Part shown: piece by piece, positions 25,118 to 33,682 of the stretch
Layout: each line of letters starts with the position of its first letter
Position numbering within the stretch: the stretch's first letter is position 1
NCBI GenBank assembly: GCA_022839995.1
Contig: JALHIN010000005.1
Location: forward strand, 1-64,000
DNA from: 79-D21 sp022839995
Lineage (GTDB): Bacteria; Synergistota; Synergistia; Synergistales; 79-D21
Direction: 5' to 3'
Length of the DNA: 64,000 nucleotides
Notes under the pieces: model-generated
What the model saw: only the letters and a program-made list of their open reading frames with translations
What the model was told of the DNA's origin: nothing
Database searches by the model: none
Program-made: the position numbers and the translations under genes

Positions 25118-25396
25118 GTGGAATTGGTTTTGGAGATCGCACAGGCAGGAACCCTTGAATCCGCCGATTGCTTGGTGACCGTGGCCCCGGCAGAGGAATT
25201 CGGGCTGGATTACCGGGGGGGAAACCGGAAGATTTACGGAGAAAGGACGCGGAAACTCGTGCTGGAAACCCTAAAACGCTTCGGTTTTTCCGGGGTACAG
25301 GTTACCATCCAGGACCAGGGGGCCCTGGAACTGGTGATCCGTGCGAGGCTTGAAACGGCCCTCAAACGGGCGACGAGGGGGGGCATGGCCTCATGA
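25118..25396 (+). CDS. citD: Citrate lyase acyl carrier protein (gamma subunit)
   Basis: About 92 residues, normal CitD length. It carries the motif AQAGTLESADCLVTVAP, in which the Ser of GTLES is where CitX attaches the phosphoribosyl-dephospho-CoA arm. Two GTG codons (25115, 25118) and a TTG (25124) are possible starts close to AAAGGGG; 25118 places GTLES at the usual distance from the N-terminus. The stop overlaps citE by 4 bases. No citC, citX or citG is in the window, so the activation genes must be elsewhere. Confidence 0.88.
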   Translation: MELVLEIAQAGTLESADCLVTVAPAEEFGLDYRGGNRKIYGERTRKLVLETLKRFGFSGVQVTIQDQGALELVIRARLETALKRATRGGMAS

Positions 25397-26280
25397 GAGC
25401 CATGAGATCGATGCTTTACATCCCTGGAAATGCCCCGGGCATGATCCAGAACGCGGCCGTATTCGGGGCCGATTTGATCATGATCGACCTGGAAGATGCC
25501 GTCGCGCTGGCAGAGAAAGACGCGGCCCGGGATATCGCGGCCGGTTTCCTCCGGCATTACGATTTCGGCGACCTTCCGGTTGTGGTCAGGATCAACGGCG
25601 CCGATACGTCGTTTTTCGAGGCGGACCTCGAATCGATCGTCCCGTTGCAACCCTTCGCCATCCGATTGCCGAAGTGCCAGGCCCCTTCCGATGTCCTGCT
25701 GGCCGACGCGAAGATGATGGAAATCGAAGAAAAGGCAGGGCTTCCGGCAGGCTCGGTCCCGATTCATGCCATGCTCGAGTCGGCTCGAGGGATCGAACAT
25801 GCTTACGCGATTGCCACGGCTTGCCCCCGCGTCAGGGCCCTGACGCTGGGGGGGCAGGATTTGACTGCAGACCTGGGCATCCAGAAAACGCGGGAAGGGT
25901 GGGAATTTTTCTACGCCCGAAGCCGGGTCGTCATGGCTGCCAAAGCTGCAGGCATCGATGCCTTCGATACGGTATGGACTGATTTCAACGACCCGGAAGG
26001 GCTTTTCCGCGAAGCGAAACAGATTGTGGAGCTGGGCTTTACCGGGAAGGCAGCCATCCATCCCAGCCAGGTGCCGATCATCCACAGGGCCTTCCGCCCG
26101 GACGAAAGGGAAGTCCGAAAGGCGGAGCGCATCCTCGCAGCGGCTGAGGAAGCAGAGCGCCAGGGCCGGGGAGTGGTCGCCGTGGATGGGAAAATGGTGG
26201 ATGCCCCGATCATTGCAAGGGCGCGACACCTCATCAGCCTGGCGGGCCTTTATGGAATGGAAGGAGGGGAGGAACGATGA
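25393..26280 (+). CDS. citE: Citrate lyase beta subunit
   Basis: A 295-residue HpcH/HpaI-fold citryl-ACP lyase that cleaves citryl-ACP to oxaloacetate and acetyl-ACP. Motifs: RSMLYIPGNAPGM, DLIMIDLEDAVALAEKDAAR (Mg-binding Glu/Asp), MLESARGIEHA, LGGQDLTADLG and FTGKAAIHPSQVPIIH. Overlaps citD and citF by 4 bases each. Confidence 0.95.
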   Translation: MRAMRSMLYIPGNAPGMIQNAAVFGADLIMIDLEDAVALAEKDAARDIAAGFLRHYDFGDLPVVVRINGADTSFFEADLESIVPLQPFAIRLPKCQAPSDVLLADAKMMEIEEKAGLPAGSVPIHAMLESARGIEHAYAIATACPRVRALTLGGQDLTADLGIQKTREGWEFFYARSRVVMAAKAAGIDAFDTVWTDFNDPEGLFREAKQIVELGFTGKAAIHPSQVPIIHRAFRPDEREVRKAERILAAAEEAERQGRGVVAVDGKMVDAPIIARARHLISLAGLYGMEGGEER

Positions 26281-27842
26281 ACTTCGTGAAAAATGCAGCG
26301 GGGAGGCTGGTCCCCACGGAAGTCCACGGCATCGGAGCCTTTGCCCCTTACAGAGGGGCCCTCTCCCGGATCCTGGAAGGCAATCCCTCACCCTCCGCCT
26401 TCCCGAAGCGAAAACCGGAGCCGCCATGCCGGAGCAAGGTCGCCCCGAGCCTGAAGGCGGCGATCGAGAAATCGGGCCTCGAGAACGGCATGACGGTTTC
26501 TTTTCACCACCACCTCCGCAACGGCGATAAAGTCATCCCCCTCGTGCTTGAAACCCTCCTCCAGATGGGCTTCAGGGACCTTACCTTCGCCCCCAGCTCG
26601 ATTCCCGACTCGCACGACTGCGTGGCGGACTACGTCCGCAAGGGGCTCATCCGGAGGATCTGGACTTCCGGGGCCCGCGGCGAGGTAGGCCGCATGATCT
26701 CCCGGGGTGAGATGGGGGAAATGGTCATCATCCGGAGCCACGGGGGAAGGGCGAGGGCGATCGAGGAAGGTTCCATCCAGATCGATGTGGCCTTCCTGGC
26801 CGCCCCGGCCTGTGACGCGCTGGGCAACTTTACCGGCTGCATCGGCAAGTCCGCCTGCGGCTCGCTGGGCTACGCCATCACCGACGCCCGTTTCGCCCGC
26901 CATGTCATCGCCGTGACGGACAACCTCGTGGAGTATCCCCTCCATCCCCACGTCTCGGTGCCCCAGTACCTGGTGAACCAGGTCGTAGTGGTGGACAGCC
27001 TGGGCGATCCGGCTAAAATCGCCACCGGGGCGGCCCGTATCACGCGTAACCCGCTGGACCTGAAAGTCGCGGAAAACGCCTACCGCCTGCTCTCGGCATC
27101 AGGAATCCTGGCCCCCGGATGTTCTTTCCAGGTCGGTGCCGGAGGGGCAAGCCTCGCCGTGGCGGCGTTCGTGCGCGACCACATGAGGGAAAAGGGAATC
27201 CAGGGCAGCTTCGGGCTGGGCGGCATCTCGGGCTACATGTCCCAGATGCTGGAAGAGGGCCTTTTCCGGGGTCTTTTCGACGTCCAGAGTTTCGATTCCT
27301 CCGTGACCGGTTCGATGGTCAGGAACCGCTCCCACATGGAGATCGACCCCTCGTGGTATGCCAATCCGATGAACCAGGGATGCCTGGTCCACAACCTGGA
27401 CGTTGTCATCCTCGCGGCTCTTGAAGTGGACACGGATTTCAATGTCAACGTCCTCACCGGGAACGACGGATACCTGCGAGGGGCATCGGGAGGTCACAGC
27501 GACACCGCCGCGGGTGCAAGGGTGGCGATCGTCGTGGCGCCTTCCTTCAGGGGAGGAGTCCCGACCATCAAGGACAGGGTTCAGACCATCGTGACCCCCG
27601 GAGAGACGGTGGACGCGATCGCAACGGAGCGGGGCATCTGCATCAACCCCAGGCGTGCGGATCTATGGGAGGCAGCGAGGAAGGCCAACTTGCCGATCAG
27701 GGAAATCACGGACCTGAAGAAGGAAGTCGAGCGCTTCACGGGGGTTCCCGAGCCTGTCGAACTGGACACGGACCGGGTTGTAGCCGTCGTGGAATACCGG
27801 GACGGAACGTTGCTCGACAGCATTTACCGGGTAAGGGAATAA
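26277..27842 (+). CDS. citF: Citrate lyase alpha subunit
   Basis: A 521-residue citrate:acetyl-ACP transferase that loads citrate on CitD. Family blocks: NGMTVSFHHHLRNGDKVIP, FAPSSIPDSHDCVADYVRKG, IRSHGGRARAIEEG, GNFTGCIGKSACGSLGYA and HSDTAAGARVAIVVAP, with GLGGISGYMSQMLEEG. It closes the citDEF operon and is followed by a strong hairpin. Together with TctCBA this forms a citrate uptake and fermentation locus; no oxaloacetate decarboxylase is in the window. Confidence 0.96.
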   Translation: MNFVKNAAGRLVPTEVHGIGAFAPYRGALSRILEGNPSPSAFPKRKPEPPCRSKVAPSLKAAIEKSGLENGMTVSFHHHLRNGDKVIPLVLETLLQMGFRDLTFAPSSIPDSHDCVADYVRKGLIRRIWTSGARGEVGRMISRGEMGEMVIIRSHGGRARAIEEGSIQIDVAFLAAPACDALGNFTGCIGKSACGSLGYAITDARFARHVIAVTDNLVEYPLHPHVSVPQYLVNQVVVVDSLGDPAKIATGAARITRNPLDLKVAENAYRLLSASGILAPGCSFQVGAGGASLAVAAFVRDHMREKGIQGSFGLGGISGYMSQMLEEGLFRGLFDVQSFDSSVTGSMVRNRSHMEIDPSWYANPMNQGCLVHNLDVVILAALEVDTDFNVNVLTGNDGYLRGASGGHSDTAAGARVAIVVAPSFRGGVPTIKDRVQTIVTPGETVDAIATERGICINPRRADLWEAARKANLPIREITDLKKEVERFTGVPEPVELDTDRVVAVVEYRDGTLLDSIYRVRE

Positions 27843-27854
27843 CCGGACTAGCAC

Positions 27855-27887
27855 GACGGGGAAGGCGCTCCTTGCGCCTTCCCCGTC
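27855..27887. terminator. Terminator between citF and the GNAT gene
   Basis: A 14-bp perfect stem (27855-27868 with 27874-27887), loop TCCTT, between convergent genes. It is followed only by a weak T content and touches the GNAT stop codon. Confidence 0.65.
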
Positions 27888-28383
27888 ATTCCCTGTCCTT
27901 GTCCAGCAGGTATTCGAGCAGCGGCAGGACGTGCTTCTCGTTTCCCGCGATCGTTTCCTTCCCTCCGGTGCGGACGGCCCCCATTTTCAGGTAGAAGCCT
28001 TCCGCCTTCGGTTCGGCGGTAATCGTCAGCCTGCGCGCACCGGCCTTTTTTGCTTCCCGGACGGCCTGCTCGAACATCCACCGCCCCACTCCCCGCCCCT
28101 GGGCTTCCGGAAGGACCCAGAAGTGGTCCAGGTCCAGGGTGTCCGGCCTTTCCACCGGCATCAGTGAGAAAAAGCCGACGGGAACCCGCTGCCCGTCCCG
28201 CTCCTCTTCGGCCACGAAATAGGCTTCCTCCAGGATGTGCTTTTCCAGGACCGTCAGGGGGCCGTTCCACTCGTCCAGGGTTTCCTCCGGGTAGCCCCAG
28301 CTGCGCTTCGAGGCATATGCCATTTCCGTCAGGGCCGGCCCCTCGTCGGTTCGGGCGGGGCGGAGGATCAGTCCGGTCCTCAC
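27886..28383 (-). CDS. GNAT family N-acetyltransferase
   Basis: A 165-residue acetyl-CoA-dependent acetyltransferase. The core is YFVAEEE, VGFFSLMPVE, LDLDHFWVLPEAQGRGVGRW (the Q/RxxGxG/A acetyl-CoA loop) and a C-terminal FYLKMGAVRTG. The acceptor is unknown. Its start overlaps the yedF stop by 4 bases, so the two are co-expressed. Confidence 0.87.
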   Translation of the reverse strand: MRTGLILRPARTDEGPALTEMAYASKRSWGYPEETLDEWNGPLTVLEKHILEEAYFVAEEERDGQRVPVGFFSLMPVERPDTLDLDHFWVLPEAQGRGVGRWMFEQAVREAKKAGARRLTITAEPKAEGFYLKMGAVRTGGKETIAGNEKHVLPLLEYLLDKDRE

Positions 28384-28973
28384 GCGATCGTCAGCACCTT
28401 CGGGGCCGCCAGCAGGGCGTCGGTAATCTCCATCATGTTCGAAATGCAGCCGACTCCGACTTTTTCGGTCACGCCGAAATGCTTGGTGCAGGTTCCGCAG
28501 ACAAGGATCGAAACGCCCTTGCCCTCCAGCTTCCGGAGGCTTTCGCAGGTCGAGGTGTCCTCCAGGGCCAGGAGGACAGCTCCATTCATGAGGGCAACGA
28601 CAAGAGGAGCTTCTTCCCGTTCCGCGAGATTGCTCAGGAAGGCTTTCATGAGCCCCTCCCCCAGGACCTCGTCCGGAAAACCGAGGACGCTTTTTTGCAG
28701 GAAGACCGCGTAGCCTTTCTCCGCGCCCTGGGCTTTCTCGGTCCTGGCCGAGGGCGAGGCGCTGGGGGAACCGAGTCCGCGGATGACGAAGTCCGCCCCG
28801 TGCAGTTCTTCTGTAACGGAAAATCCCTGGCTCTCGAGGAAACGTTTGACGTTGGAAGCCGAAACGGCGTTGTCGACCAGGATTTCCAACTTCGATGCCC
28901 CTTGCTCGATGGCCTTCTTGACCAGTACGACCGGCTGCGGGCAGGGTTTCCCTCGCGCGTCGATCATTTCCAT
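28380..28973 (-). CDS. yedF: Selenium metabolism-associated protein YedF (TusA-DsrE fusion)
   Basis: 197 residues in two parts: an N-terminal TusA-like domain with the sulfur-carrier motif MIDARGKPCPQPVVLVKKA (Cys11), and from about residue 85 a DsrE-like domain with VALMNGAVLLALEDTSTCESL, SILVCGTCTKHFG and GCISNMMEI. This fusion is the form whose distribution tracks selenium use in bacteria, and it fits the selenoprotein gene elsewhere in this window. It is probably a sulfur/selenium carrier; the exact reaction is not known. Confidence 0.88.
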   Translation of the reverse strand: MEMIDARGKPCPQPVVLVKKAIEQGASKLEILVDNAVSASNVKRFLESQGFSVTEELHGADFVIRGLGSPSASPSARTEKAQGAEKGYAVFLQKSVLGFPDEVLGEGLMKAFLSNLAEREEAPLVVALMNGAVLLALEDTSTCESLRKLEGKGVSILVCGTCTKHFGVTEKVGVGCISNMMEITDALLAAPKVLTIA

Positions 28974-29186
28974 GGATCGAACCTCCCCTTTCTGGAGATG
29001 CTTCTCCTGGCGGAATCGCTTCCTCCTTGAATCAGTTTATCGCGGGAGAGCCTGTTTTTCACAGGGGGAGGGAAACGGAAGGGGCCGTTTCTCCGAAAGA
29101 AACCTCCTCGGGTGGGGGAATTTCCGGCAGGACAGACTTTCGCCATGGTTGGTACAATTCGGTGGAAGTTTCGGGGGAGGGTTTGG

Positions 29187-30245
29187 ATGGAGTGGTTTTT
29201 GGGTTTCCTTCGACTTTTCGCGATCGGGGTTCCGGGATTTTTGGTTCTTCGCCTGTTTCGACTGCCCGCCGCGGCGATGATGGGCGCGATGCTTTCTGCC
29301 GCACTGTTTGCCCTCAAGGACCTGGGGCTTTCCGAGGCGCCTGCTGGAGCCAACCTGGTCCTGCAGATCGTCCTGGGGTTGTTCATCGGCGTGCGGGTTA
29401 ACCGAGAAACACGCCTCGAGTTTGCCGGGAGCGCCCCCGTCGCTCTTCTCGCCAGCGCCTGGTGGCTGAGCCTTCCCCTGGGGCTCGGGTGGCTGGTGAC
29501 GAGATGGTTCGGGCTGGATCTTTCGACGTCCCTGCTGGGGACCGTGCCCGGGGGGATAGCGGAGATGAGCCTCCTTGCCCTGACGCTGAAAGCGGACGCC
29601 GCCCTGGTGGCCCTGATGCAGTTTTTCCGCCTGGCGGCGGTTCTGGTCGGCATGCCCTTCCTTTCGGCCTGGATCAACCGGAGAGTGGGTGGCGGGAGGC
29701 AGGGCCAGAAGAAACCGGCTTGTTCGTCCCGGGACGAGAAAAGTCCGTTTCCCCGGCGGAAGGGCATGGTCCTGGCCCTGACCCTGGCCGTTCTCGGAGG
29801 ACTTGCGGGGTCTTGGGCCGGGCTTCCCGCGGGAGCGTTCGTGGGAGCCATGACCTTCACGGGGATCGCTTCGGTTTCGGGTTTGCGGCTATGTCCCTTG
29901 CCCGCGGGCTTTCGGACAACGGCACAGGTGGGGCTCGGGGCTCTCATCGGCCTGAATGTCAATCCTGAAGTCATCGGGACCCTCCAGCGCATGCTCCTTC
30001 CGACCCTTGCCATAACGGCCGTCATGATCGCCTGGGGGATCCTCCTCGCCTTGCTGGTGAGGAGAAAAACGGGCTGGGACCTCATGACCTGCCTCATTGC
30101 CACCTGCCCGGGAGGGATCACCCAGCTGTCTTCCATCGCAGAGGAACTGGGGGCCGATCCCCTTCGGGTGAGTCTGCTGCACCTGGTGCGACTCTTTACG
30201 ATCTTCCTGGTTCTGCCGCCCCTCATCACCCGGATCCTGGCGTAG
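29187..30245 (+). CDS. AbrB-family membrane protein
   Basis: A 352-residue inner-membrane protein built of two similar halves, each with about five segments. The duplicated motif is LLGTVPGGIAEMSLLALTL in the first half and LIATCPGGITQLSSIAEELG in the second; QIVLGLFIGVRVNRETRLE and QVGLGALIGLNVNPEVIG are the second pair. This is the family related to ammonia monooxygenase-associated AbrB proteins, of uncertain transport function. The start at 29187 (MEWFLGFLRL) follows GGGGAGGG; further upstream ATG/TTG codons lack such a site. Confidence 0.85.
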   Translation: MEWFLGFLRLFAIGVPGFLVLRLFRLPAAAMMGAMLSAALFALKDLGLSEAPAGANLVLQIVLGLFIGVRVNRETRLEFAGSAPVALLASAWWLSLPLGLGWLVTRWFGLDLSTSLLGTVPGGIAEMSLLALTLKADAALVALMQFFRLAAVLVGMPFLSAWINRRVGGGRQGQKKPACSSRDEKSPFPRRKGMVLALTLAVLGGLAGSWAGLPAGAFVGAMTFTGIASVSGLRLCPLPAGFRTTAQVGLGALIGLNVNPEVIGTLQRMLLPTLAITAVMIAWGILLALLVRRKTGWDLMTCLIATCPGGITQLSSIAEELGADPLRVSLLHLVRLFTIFLVLPPLITRILA

Positions 30246-30333
30246 GGGCATGACCGGGGCACTTGGTCTAGACTCAAAAGGGCCGCCTCCGAGCCCGTAA
30301 AAGACGGCGCCGGGCTGCCCCGGAGAAATCCCC

Positions 30334-31151
30334 TTGGTCCTTTCCCATTTCCGTTCAAACCGCGACGACCTTCGTTTCATTCCCGCTCCCGAAGACGCCA
30401 TGGTCCGAAAAAAACTCCTGGTCGTTTTTCGGGCAGCCTCAGGGGACTGGATTTTCCCTTCCAGGACAGGGATCTGCCGGGGAAAAGGGCACCGGGCCCT
30501 TCGCCAGCGTCTGGTGATCCCATTCGTCGCTTCCGTGTTCGGGGACTTCCCCACTCTCGTGGAGGCAGTTTCGTTTCGGACCCGGGATGTCTTCTTCCTG
30601 CCGCCCTACAAAACTTCCCGCGTGGATGACCCGAAGGACTGGATCTCCCTGGGGGGTCCCCTGATGGTGGGTGTCCGGATCGGCTTGACGTCGGGAAGAC
30701 TTCGCGAACGGGAAGCCCTGGCTGTTTCCCCAGGAAAGGGCCAGAGCCCTTCTCAACCGGCTGACCGGGCGCCTGCTCGCGATTCCCGGACTCCCCGAGA
30801 TGGCGGAAACGCTTTGCGCCGAGATCGAGAGCGTCTTTTCCCCTCGATTTGCCCGTTTCCCCCTGGTGGAAAGTGAGGGCAGGAGAACCCTCCTCTTTGT
30901 GGCATGAAGGCCGAACTTGAAATGGACCCGCTGGAGCAGTCGGGAAAGATCCGTGAGTTGCGGGCGTTCGTGAGCGCTGCGACCTTTGCGGATCTCACGG
31001 CGGCAGGTGGGACTTGCTCAGGGAATCGTTAGTTAGGGCCCTCGACATCCTGGAGAACGGGGTTCTGCCCGACTCGCCCGAGGGAAGGGAATCCAGGCCA
31101 GGCAGGGATCGCGAAATGGTGTGCGAAGATTTTTTCCTGGAAATAGAGTGA
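30334..31151 (+). pseudogene. Decayed genes of unknown function
   Basis: Coding-like stretches occur in changing frames. One frame gives RLVIPFVASVFGDFPTLVEA and DVFFLPPYKTSRVDDPKDW (about 30505-30645). A second, open from about 30690, gives WLFPQERARALLNRLTGRLL and ends at 30907. An ATGA overlap then starts MKAELEMDPLEQSGKIREL (30904), which shifts near 31010 into RWDLLRESLVRALDILENGV and stops at 31151. The ATGA junction and amino-acid composition say these were real genes of one operon; frameshifts now break them. No family was recognised, and phage or transport origin cannot be judged. Confidence 0.4.
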
Positions 31152-31157
31152 TGAATC

Positions 31158-31358
31158 ATGCTGGTGCCTTTGGGGGATTTGAAGGGGGAAAACGGCTCCT
31201 TCTCTTTTGACAAGGAGGGACATTTGCGATTGATCTTTTCAGATCAATCGGTCATAGTGGACGGCACCGAAGGCGTTTCAATTTCCGGAGAGGGGAAGGC
31301 GCAAAGGGAAAGTGAGGCACAAAAGTGGATGAAGGCGCACTGTCCTTTGCGGGCCTGA
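31158..31358 (+). CDS. Hypothetical 66-residue protein
   Basis: Starts MLVPLGDLKGENGSFSFD, with a beta-strand-like middle HLRLIFSDQSVIVDGTEG and a charged end. It lies 6 bases after the decayed reading frame that stops at 31151 and so is probably the last member of the same broken operon. No clear ribosome site (the preceding bases are GAGTGATGAATC). Function unknown; it may no longer be expressed. Confidence 0.35.
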   Translation: MLVPLGDLKGENGSFSFDKEGHLRLIFSDQSVIVDGTEGVSISGEGKAQRESEAQKWMKAHCPLRA

Positions 31359-31440
31359 TTGCCCGGCGGGGCATGGGGCGCGGCTCATCCGGGAAACCAG
31401 GGGAGGCGTTTGCCCTATAGCCTTCAGGACTTACACTTCA

Positions 31441-32742
31441 TTGGCAACGGAAAGAAAGATCGTAATCGGGTTCCTGGCGCTCATCGGCACAGGAACTGTT
31501 GCTATTTTATTGCTTAATGCCAATTCACGGCCCCTTACCTTCGTCGATGCGCTTTTCACAGCGACATCCGCCGTTTGCGTGACGGGGCTTACGGTCGTTG
31601 ACACCGGAAAGGATCTTACAACCGCTTCTCAGCTTGTCCTCCTGCTGCTGATCCAGCTTGGAGGTCTTGGCGTGATGACGGCAACAACTGCTCTTTCCCT
31701 TCTGATGAGGGAGAGGATAGGGCTGCGGCAGCGCATGTTCTTTGCCGGGGGCTTCGGGTTGGACTCCCCTTCGGGGGTGATCCGGCTCTTGATACGGATC
31801 CTCTCCCTGACGTTCGCCATCGAGGCGATTGCGGTTTTTCCCCTTTACTGGGGTTTCAGTCGTGCAGGTCTTTCACCCGAACAGTCCCTGTACAATGCGG
31901 TTTTCCACAGCGTGAGCGCCTTCTGCAACGCAGGTTTCTCCCTTTTTTCGGAGAACCTGGAAGGTTTCTCAAGCGGTATCCTCGTGCCCGGAACGGTTAT
32001 GGTCCTTGTCGTATTGGGAGGCTTGGGGTTCATTGTTCTTTCCGAATTGGAGGAGACTTTCCGGGAACCTGCAAGAATCTCGGTGCACTCAAGGCTGGTC
32101 CTGTTGACGACGGCTGGGCTTGTCCTTTTCGGGACGGCCTTGTTGCTTCTTTGCGAGTGGAATCGTTCCCTCGAGTCGATGGGGGTGGGGTGGAAGATCT
32201 GGAACGCGCTTTTCTCCAGCATCACTCCCCGAACGGCGGGCTTCGACACCGTCGCCCTGTCGACCTTTTCTTCCGCGGGACTTTTTGTCGTCACCCTGCT
32301 GATGATTGTGGGGGCTTCTCCAGGTTCGACGGGAGGCGGGTTCAAGACGACAACACTGGCTGTCCTGCTTGTCTCGACATGGAACGTGCTCAAGGGGCGA
32401 TCGGAAGTCCACTTGTGGAACAGGCGCATTCCCATCCGGGTCATCCAGAGGGCGATCACGATGATTGTCCTCTATCTTGGTATACTGGGCATAGGATTGA
32501 TGACCCTGGTATTGCTCGAGCCTTTCCCCTTCCGTTCCCTGCTGTTCGAGACCGCTTCAGCCCTCGGGACGGTGGGGTTGTCGCTGGGGATCACCTCTCA
32601 ATTAAGCGATCCCGGCAAGCTTGTGCTCGTACTCCTGATGTTCTGGGGCCGTGTGGGCATTATCACGTTCCTATACGGCCTCGTGAAGCGTGAGGCAAGA
32701 GGAAAGATTTCCTATCCTGATGCGGAAATCCCGGTGGGTTAG
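31441..32742 (+). CDS. Potassium uptake permease KtrB/TrkH family
   Basis: A 433-residue membrane protein with the four-fold MPM repeat. Selectivity-filter loops read TSAVCVTGLTVVDTG, SVSAFCNAGFSLF, ITPRTAGFDTVAL and SALGTVGLSLGI, and the gating-loop segment SPGSTGGGFKTTTLAV is present. With the RCK subunit encoded 12 bases downstream it forms a Ktr-type K+ (Na+-coupled) importer. The TTG at 31441 has no ribosome site. An alternative frame from TTG 31410 (after GGGGAGG) reads LPYSLQDLHFIGNG and would join this frame as GNGRKIVIGF if one A were absent near 31450, so the N-terminus may be frameshifted. Its codons are less GC-rich than its neighbours. Confidence 0.9.
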   Translation: MATERKIVIGFLALIGTGTVAILLLNANSRPLTFVDALFTATSAVCVTGLTVVDTGKDLTTASQLVLLLLIQLGGLGVMTATTALSLLMRERIGLRQRMFFAGGFGLDSPSGVIRLLIRILSLTFAIEAIAVFPLYWGFSRAGLSPEQSLYNAVFHSVSAFCNAGFSLFSENLEGFSSGILVPGTVMVLVVLGGLGFIVLSELEETFREPARISVHSRLVLLTTAGLVLFGTALLLLCEWNRSLESMGVGWKIWNALFSSITPRTAGFDTVALSTFSSAGLFVVTLLMIVGASPGSTGGGFKTTTLAVLLVSTWNVLKGRSEVHLWNRRIPIRVIQRAITMIVLYLGILGIGLMTLVLLEPFPFRSLLFETASALGTVGLSLGITSQLSDPGKLVLVLLMFWGRVGIITFLYGLVKREARGKISYPDAEIPVG

Positions 32743-32754
32743 GGAGGGAAAAGC

Positions 32755-33414
32755 GTGAAGAACGAGGAGAAAGTCATCCTGGTCGTTGGGCTTGGACGTT
32801 TCGGACAGGCCCTCTGCAAGACTCTCGTGGAGCAGAAGCACCAGGTCATCGCCGTGGATCGTTCACGGCAATGCGTCGAGGAAATGGCCGATGTGGTGGA
32901 TCTCTCCGTCCAGGCGGATGCAACCGACGAGGAGGCCCTCTCCAAGGTTGGAGCCAAGGAAGCCGACATCGCCGTCGTGGCGATTGGGCAAAACATTGAG
33001 GCCAGTATCTTGGCGACAACCATCCTGAAAGACTTCGGGGTATCGCATGTCGTATCGCGGGCGCAAAATGCCGTTCATGCCCGGGTTCTTGCCCGGGTTG
33101 GGGCCAACCGTGTTGTTTTCCCGGAGCGGGACATGGGGGAACGTCTGGCCTTCCTGCTGGTCCATCCATGGATGTCCCACTTTGCCCAGTTGCCGGGATC
33201 TCGCTTTTACGTGGGAGAAGTCCGGCCCCTGCCCGAAATGGAAGGGAAAACCCTTTTGGAACTGGATTTTCGGACACGGTACAATGCGGTTGTCCTGAAC
33301 GTGAACCGGTCGGGGGAAATGTTCATCCCCCGTGCGGATACGGTGATCGAAGCGGGTGACAGGATCCTCGTCGCGGGGCTCAGGGAAGACTTGCAGAAAT
33401 GGGTGGCGGAGTGA
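32755..33414 (+). CDS. Potassium channel regulatory RCK protein KtrA/TrkA family
   Basis: 219 residues with one RCK_N domain (NAD/ATP-binding VILVVGLGRFGQALCKTL and the acidic ending VIAVDRS, ADATDEE) and one RCK_C domain (FYVGEVRPLPEMEGKTLLEL to DRILVAGLREDL). This single-unit size is that of KtrA, which forms an octameric ring beneath KtrB. Starts at GTG 32755 after GGGAGGG. Confidence 0.92.
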   Translation: MKNEEKVILVVGLGRFGQALCKTLVEQKHQVIAVDRSRQCVEEMADVVDLSVQADATDEEALSKVGAKEADIAVVAIGQNIEASILATTILKDFGVSHVVSRAQNAVHARVLARVGANRVVFPERDMGERLAFLLVHPWMSHFAQLPGSRFYVGEVRPLPEMEGKTLLELDFRTRYNAVVLNVNRSGEMFIPRADTVIEAGDRILVAGLREDLQKWVAE

Positions 33415-33432
33415 AATGGGAGAACGGGTTTC

Positions 33433-33461
33433 TTGCTTTTTGGGGAAAGGTTGTTTATAAT
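33433..33461 (+). promoter_or_regulatory. Promoter of the cysteine leader/cysE-cysK unit
   Basis: TTGCTT at 33433-33438, a 17-base spacer and a perfect TATAAT at 33456-33461. Confidence 0.75.
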
Positions 33462-33488
33462 CGTCCCAATTTCGTGGGAGGTGCCTTC

Positions 33489-33542
33489 ATGGCCCGTATG
33501 CCTGTTTCGAAAAATTGTTGTTGTCGGTGGATTCTCTCCTGA
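33489..33542 (+). CDS. Cysteine leader peptide
   Basis: ATG 33489 is preceded by GGGAGG with a 7-base gap and encodes MARMPVSKNCCCRWILS-stop, with three consecutive TGT codons at 33516-33524. It is followed by GC-rich complementary segments and a strong terminator before cysE and cysK. This is the layout of transcription attenuation sensing Cys-tRNA: stalling at the Cys codons would favour readthrough into the cysteine synthesis genes. Cys-rich regulatory leader peptides are known in actinobacteria, but I do not know of one described in this group. Confidence 0.85.
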   Translation: MARMPVSKNCCCRWILS

Positions 33543-33647
33543 TCCACCGCGGCCCGCAGGGTCGCGGCGGCACCATTCGCTGCGGCCGGGGCTGCTAGGG
33601 CAACCGGTTCCTCCCATAATTAGGAGAACTCCCGTATCGAAAAAGCG

Positions 33648-33682
33648 ATCGGGCTGGCCGCAAGGTCAGCCCGATTTTTTTC
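33648..33682 (+). terminator. Attenuator terminator before cysE
   Basis: ATCGGGCTGGCC (33648-33659), loop GCAA, GGTCAGCCCGAT (33664-33675), one G-T pair, then a run of T to 33681. It lies between the Cys leader peptide and cysE. Confidence 0.92.

Noticed and set aside
31360..31440. c-di-AMP (ydaO) riboswitch upstream of the potassium transporter
   Set aside because: CGGGAAACCAGGGGAGG is vaguely similar to ydaO segments, but the other conserved blocks could not be found and part of the region is open reading frame.
33540..33660. T-box riboswitch before cysE
   Set aside because: No AGGGTGGNACCGCG T-box sequence; the Cys-codon leader peptide explains the terminator better.
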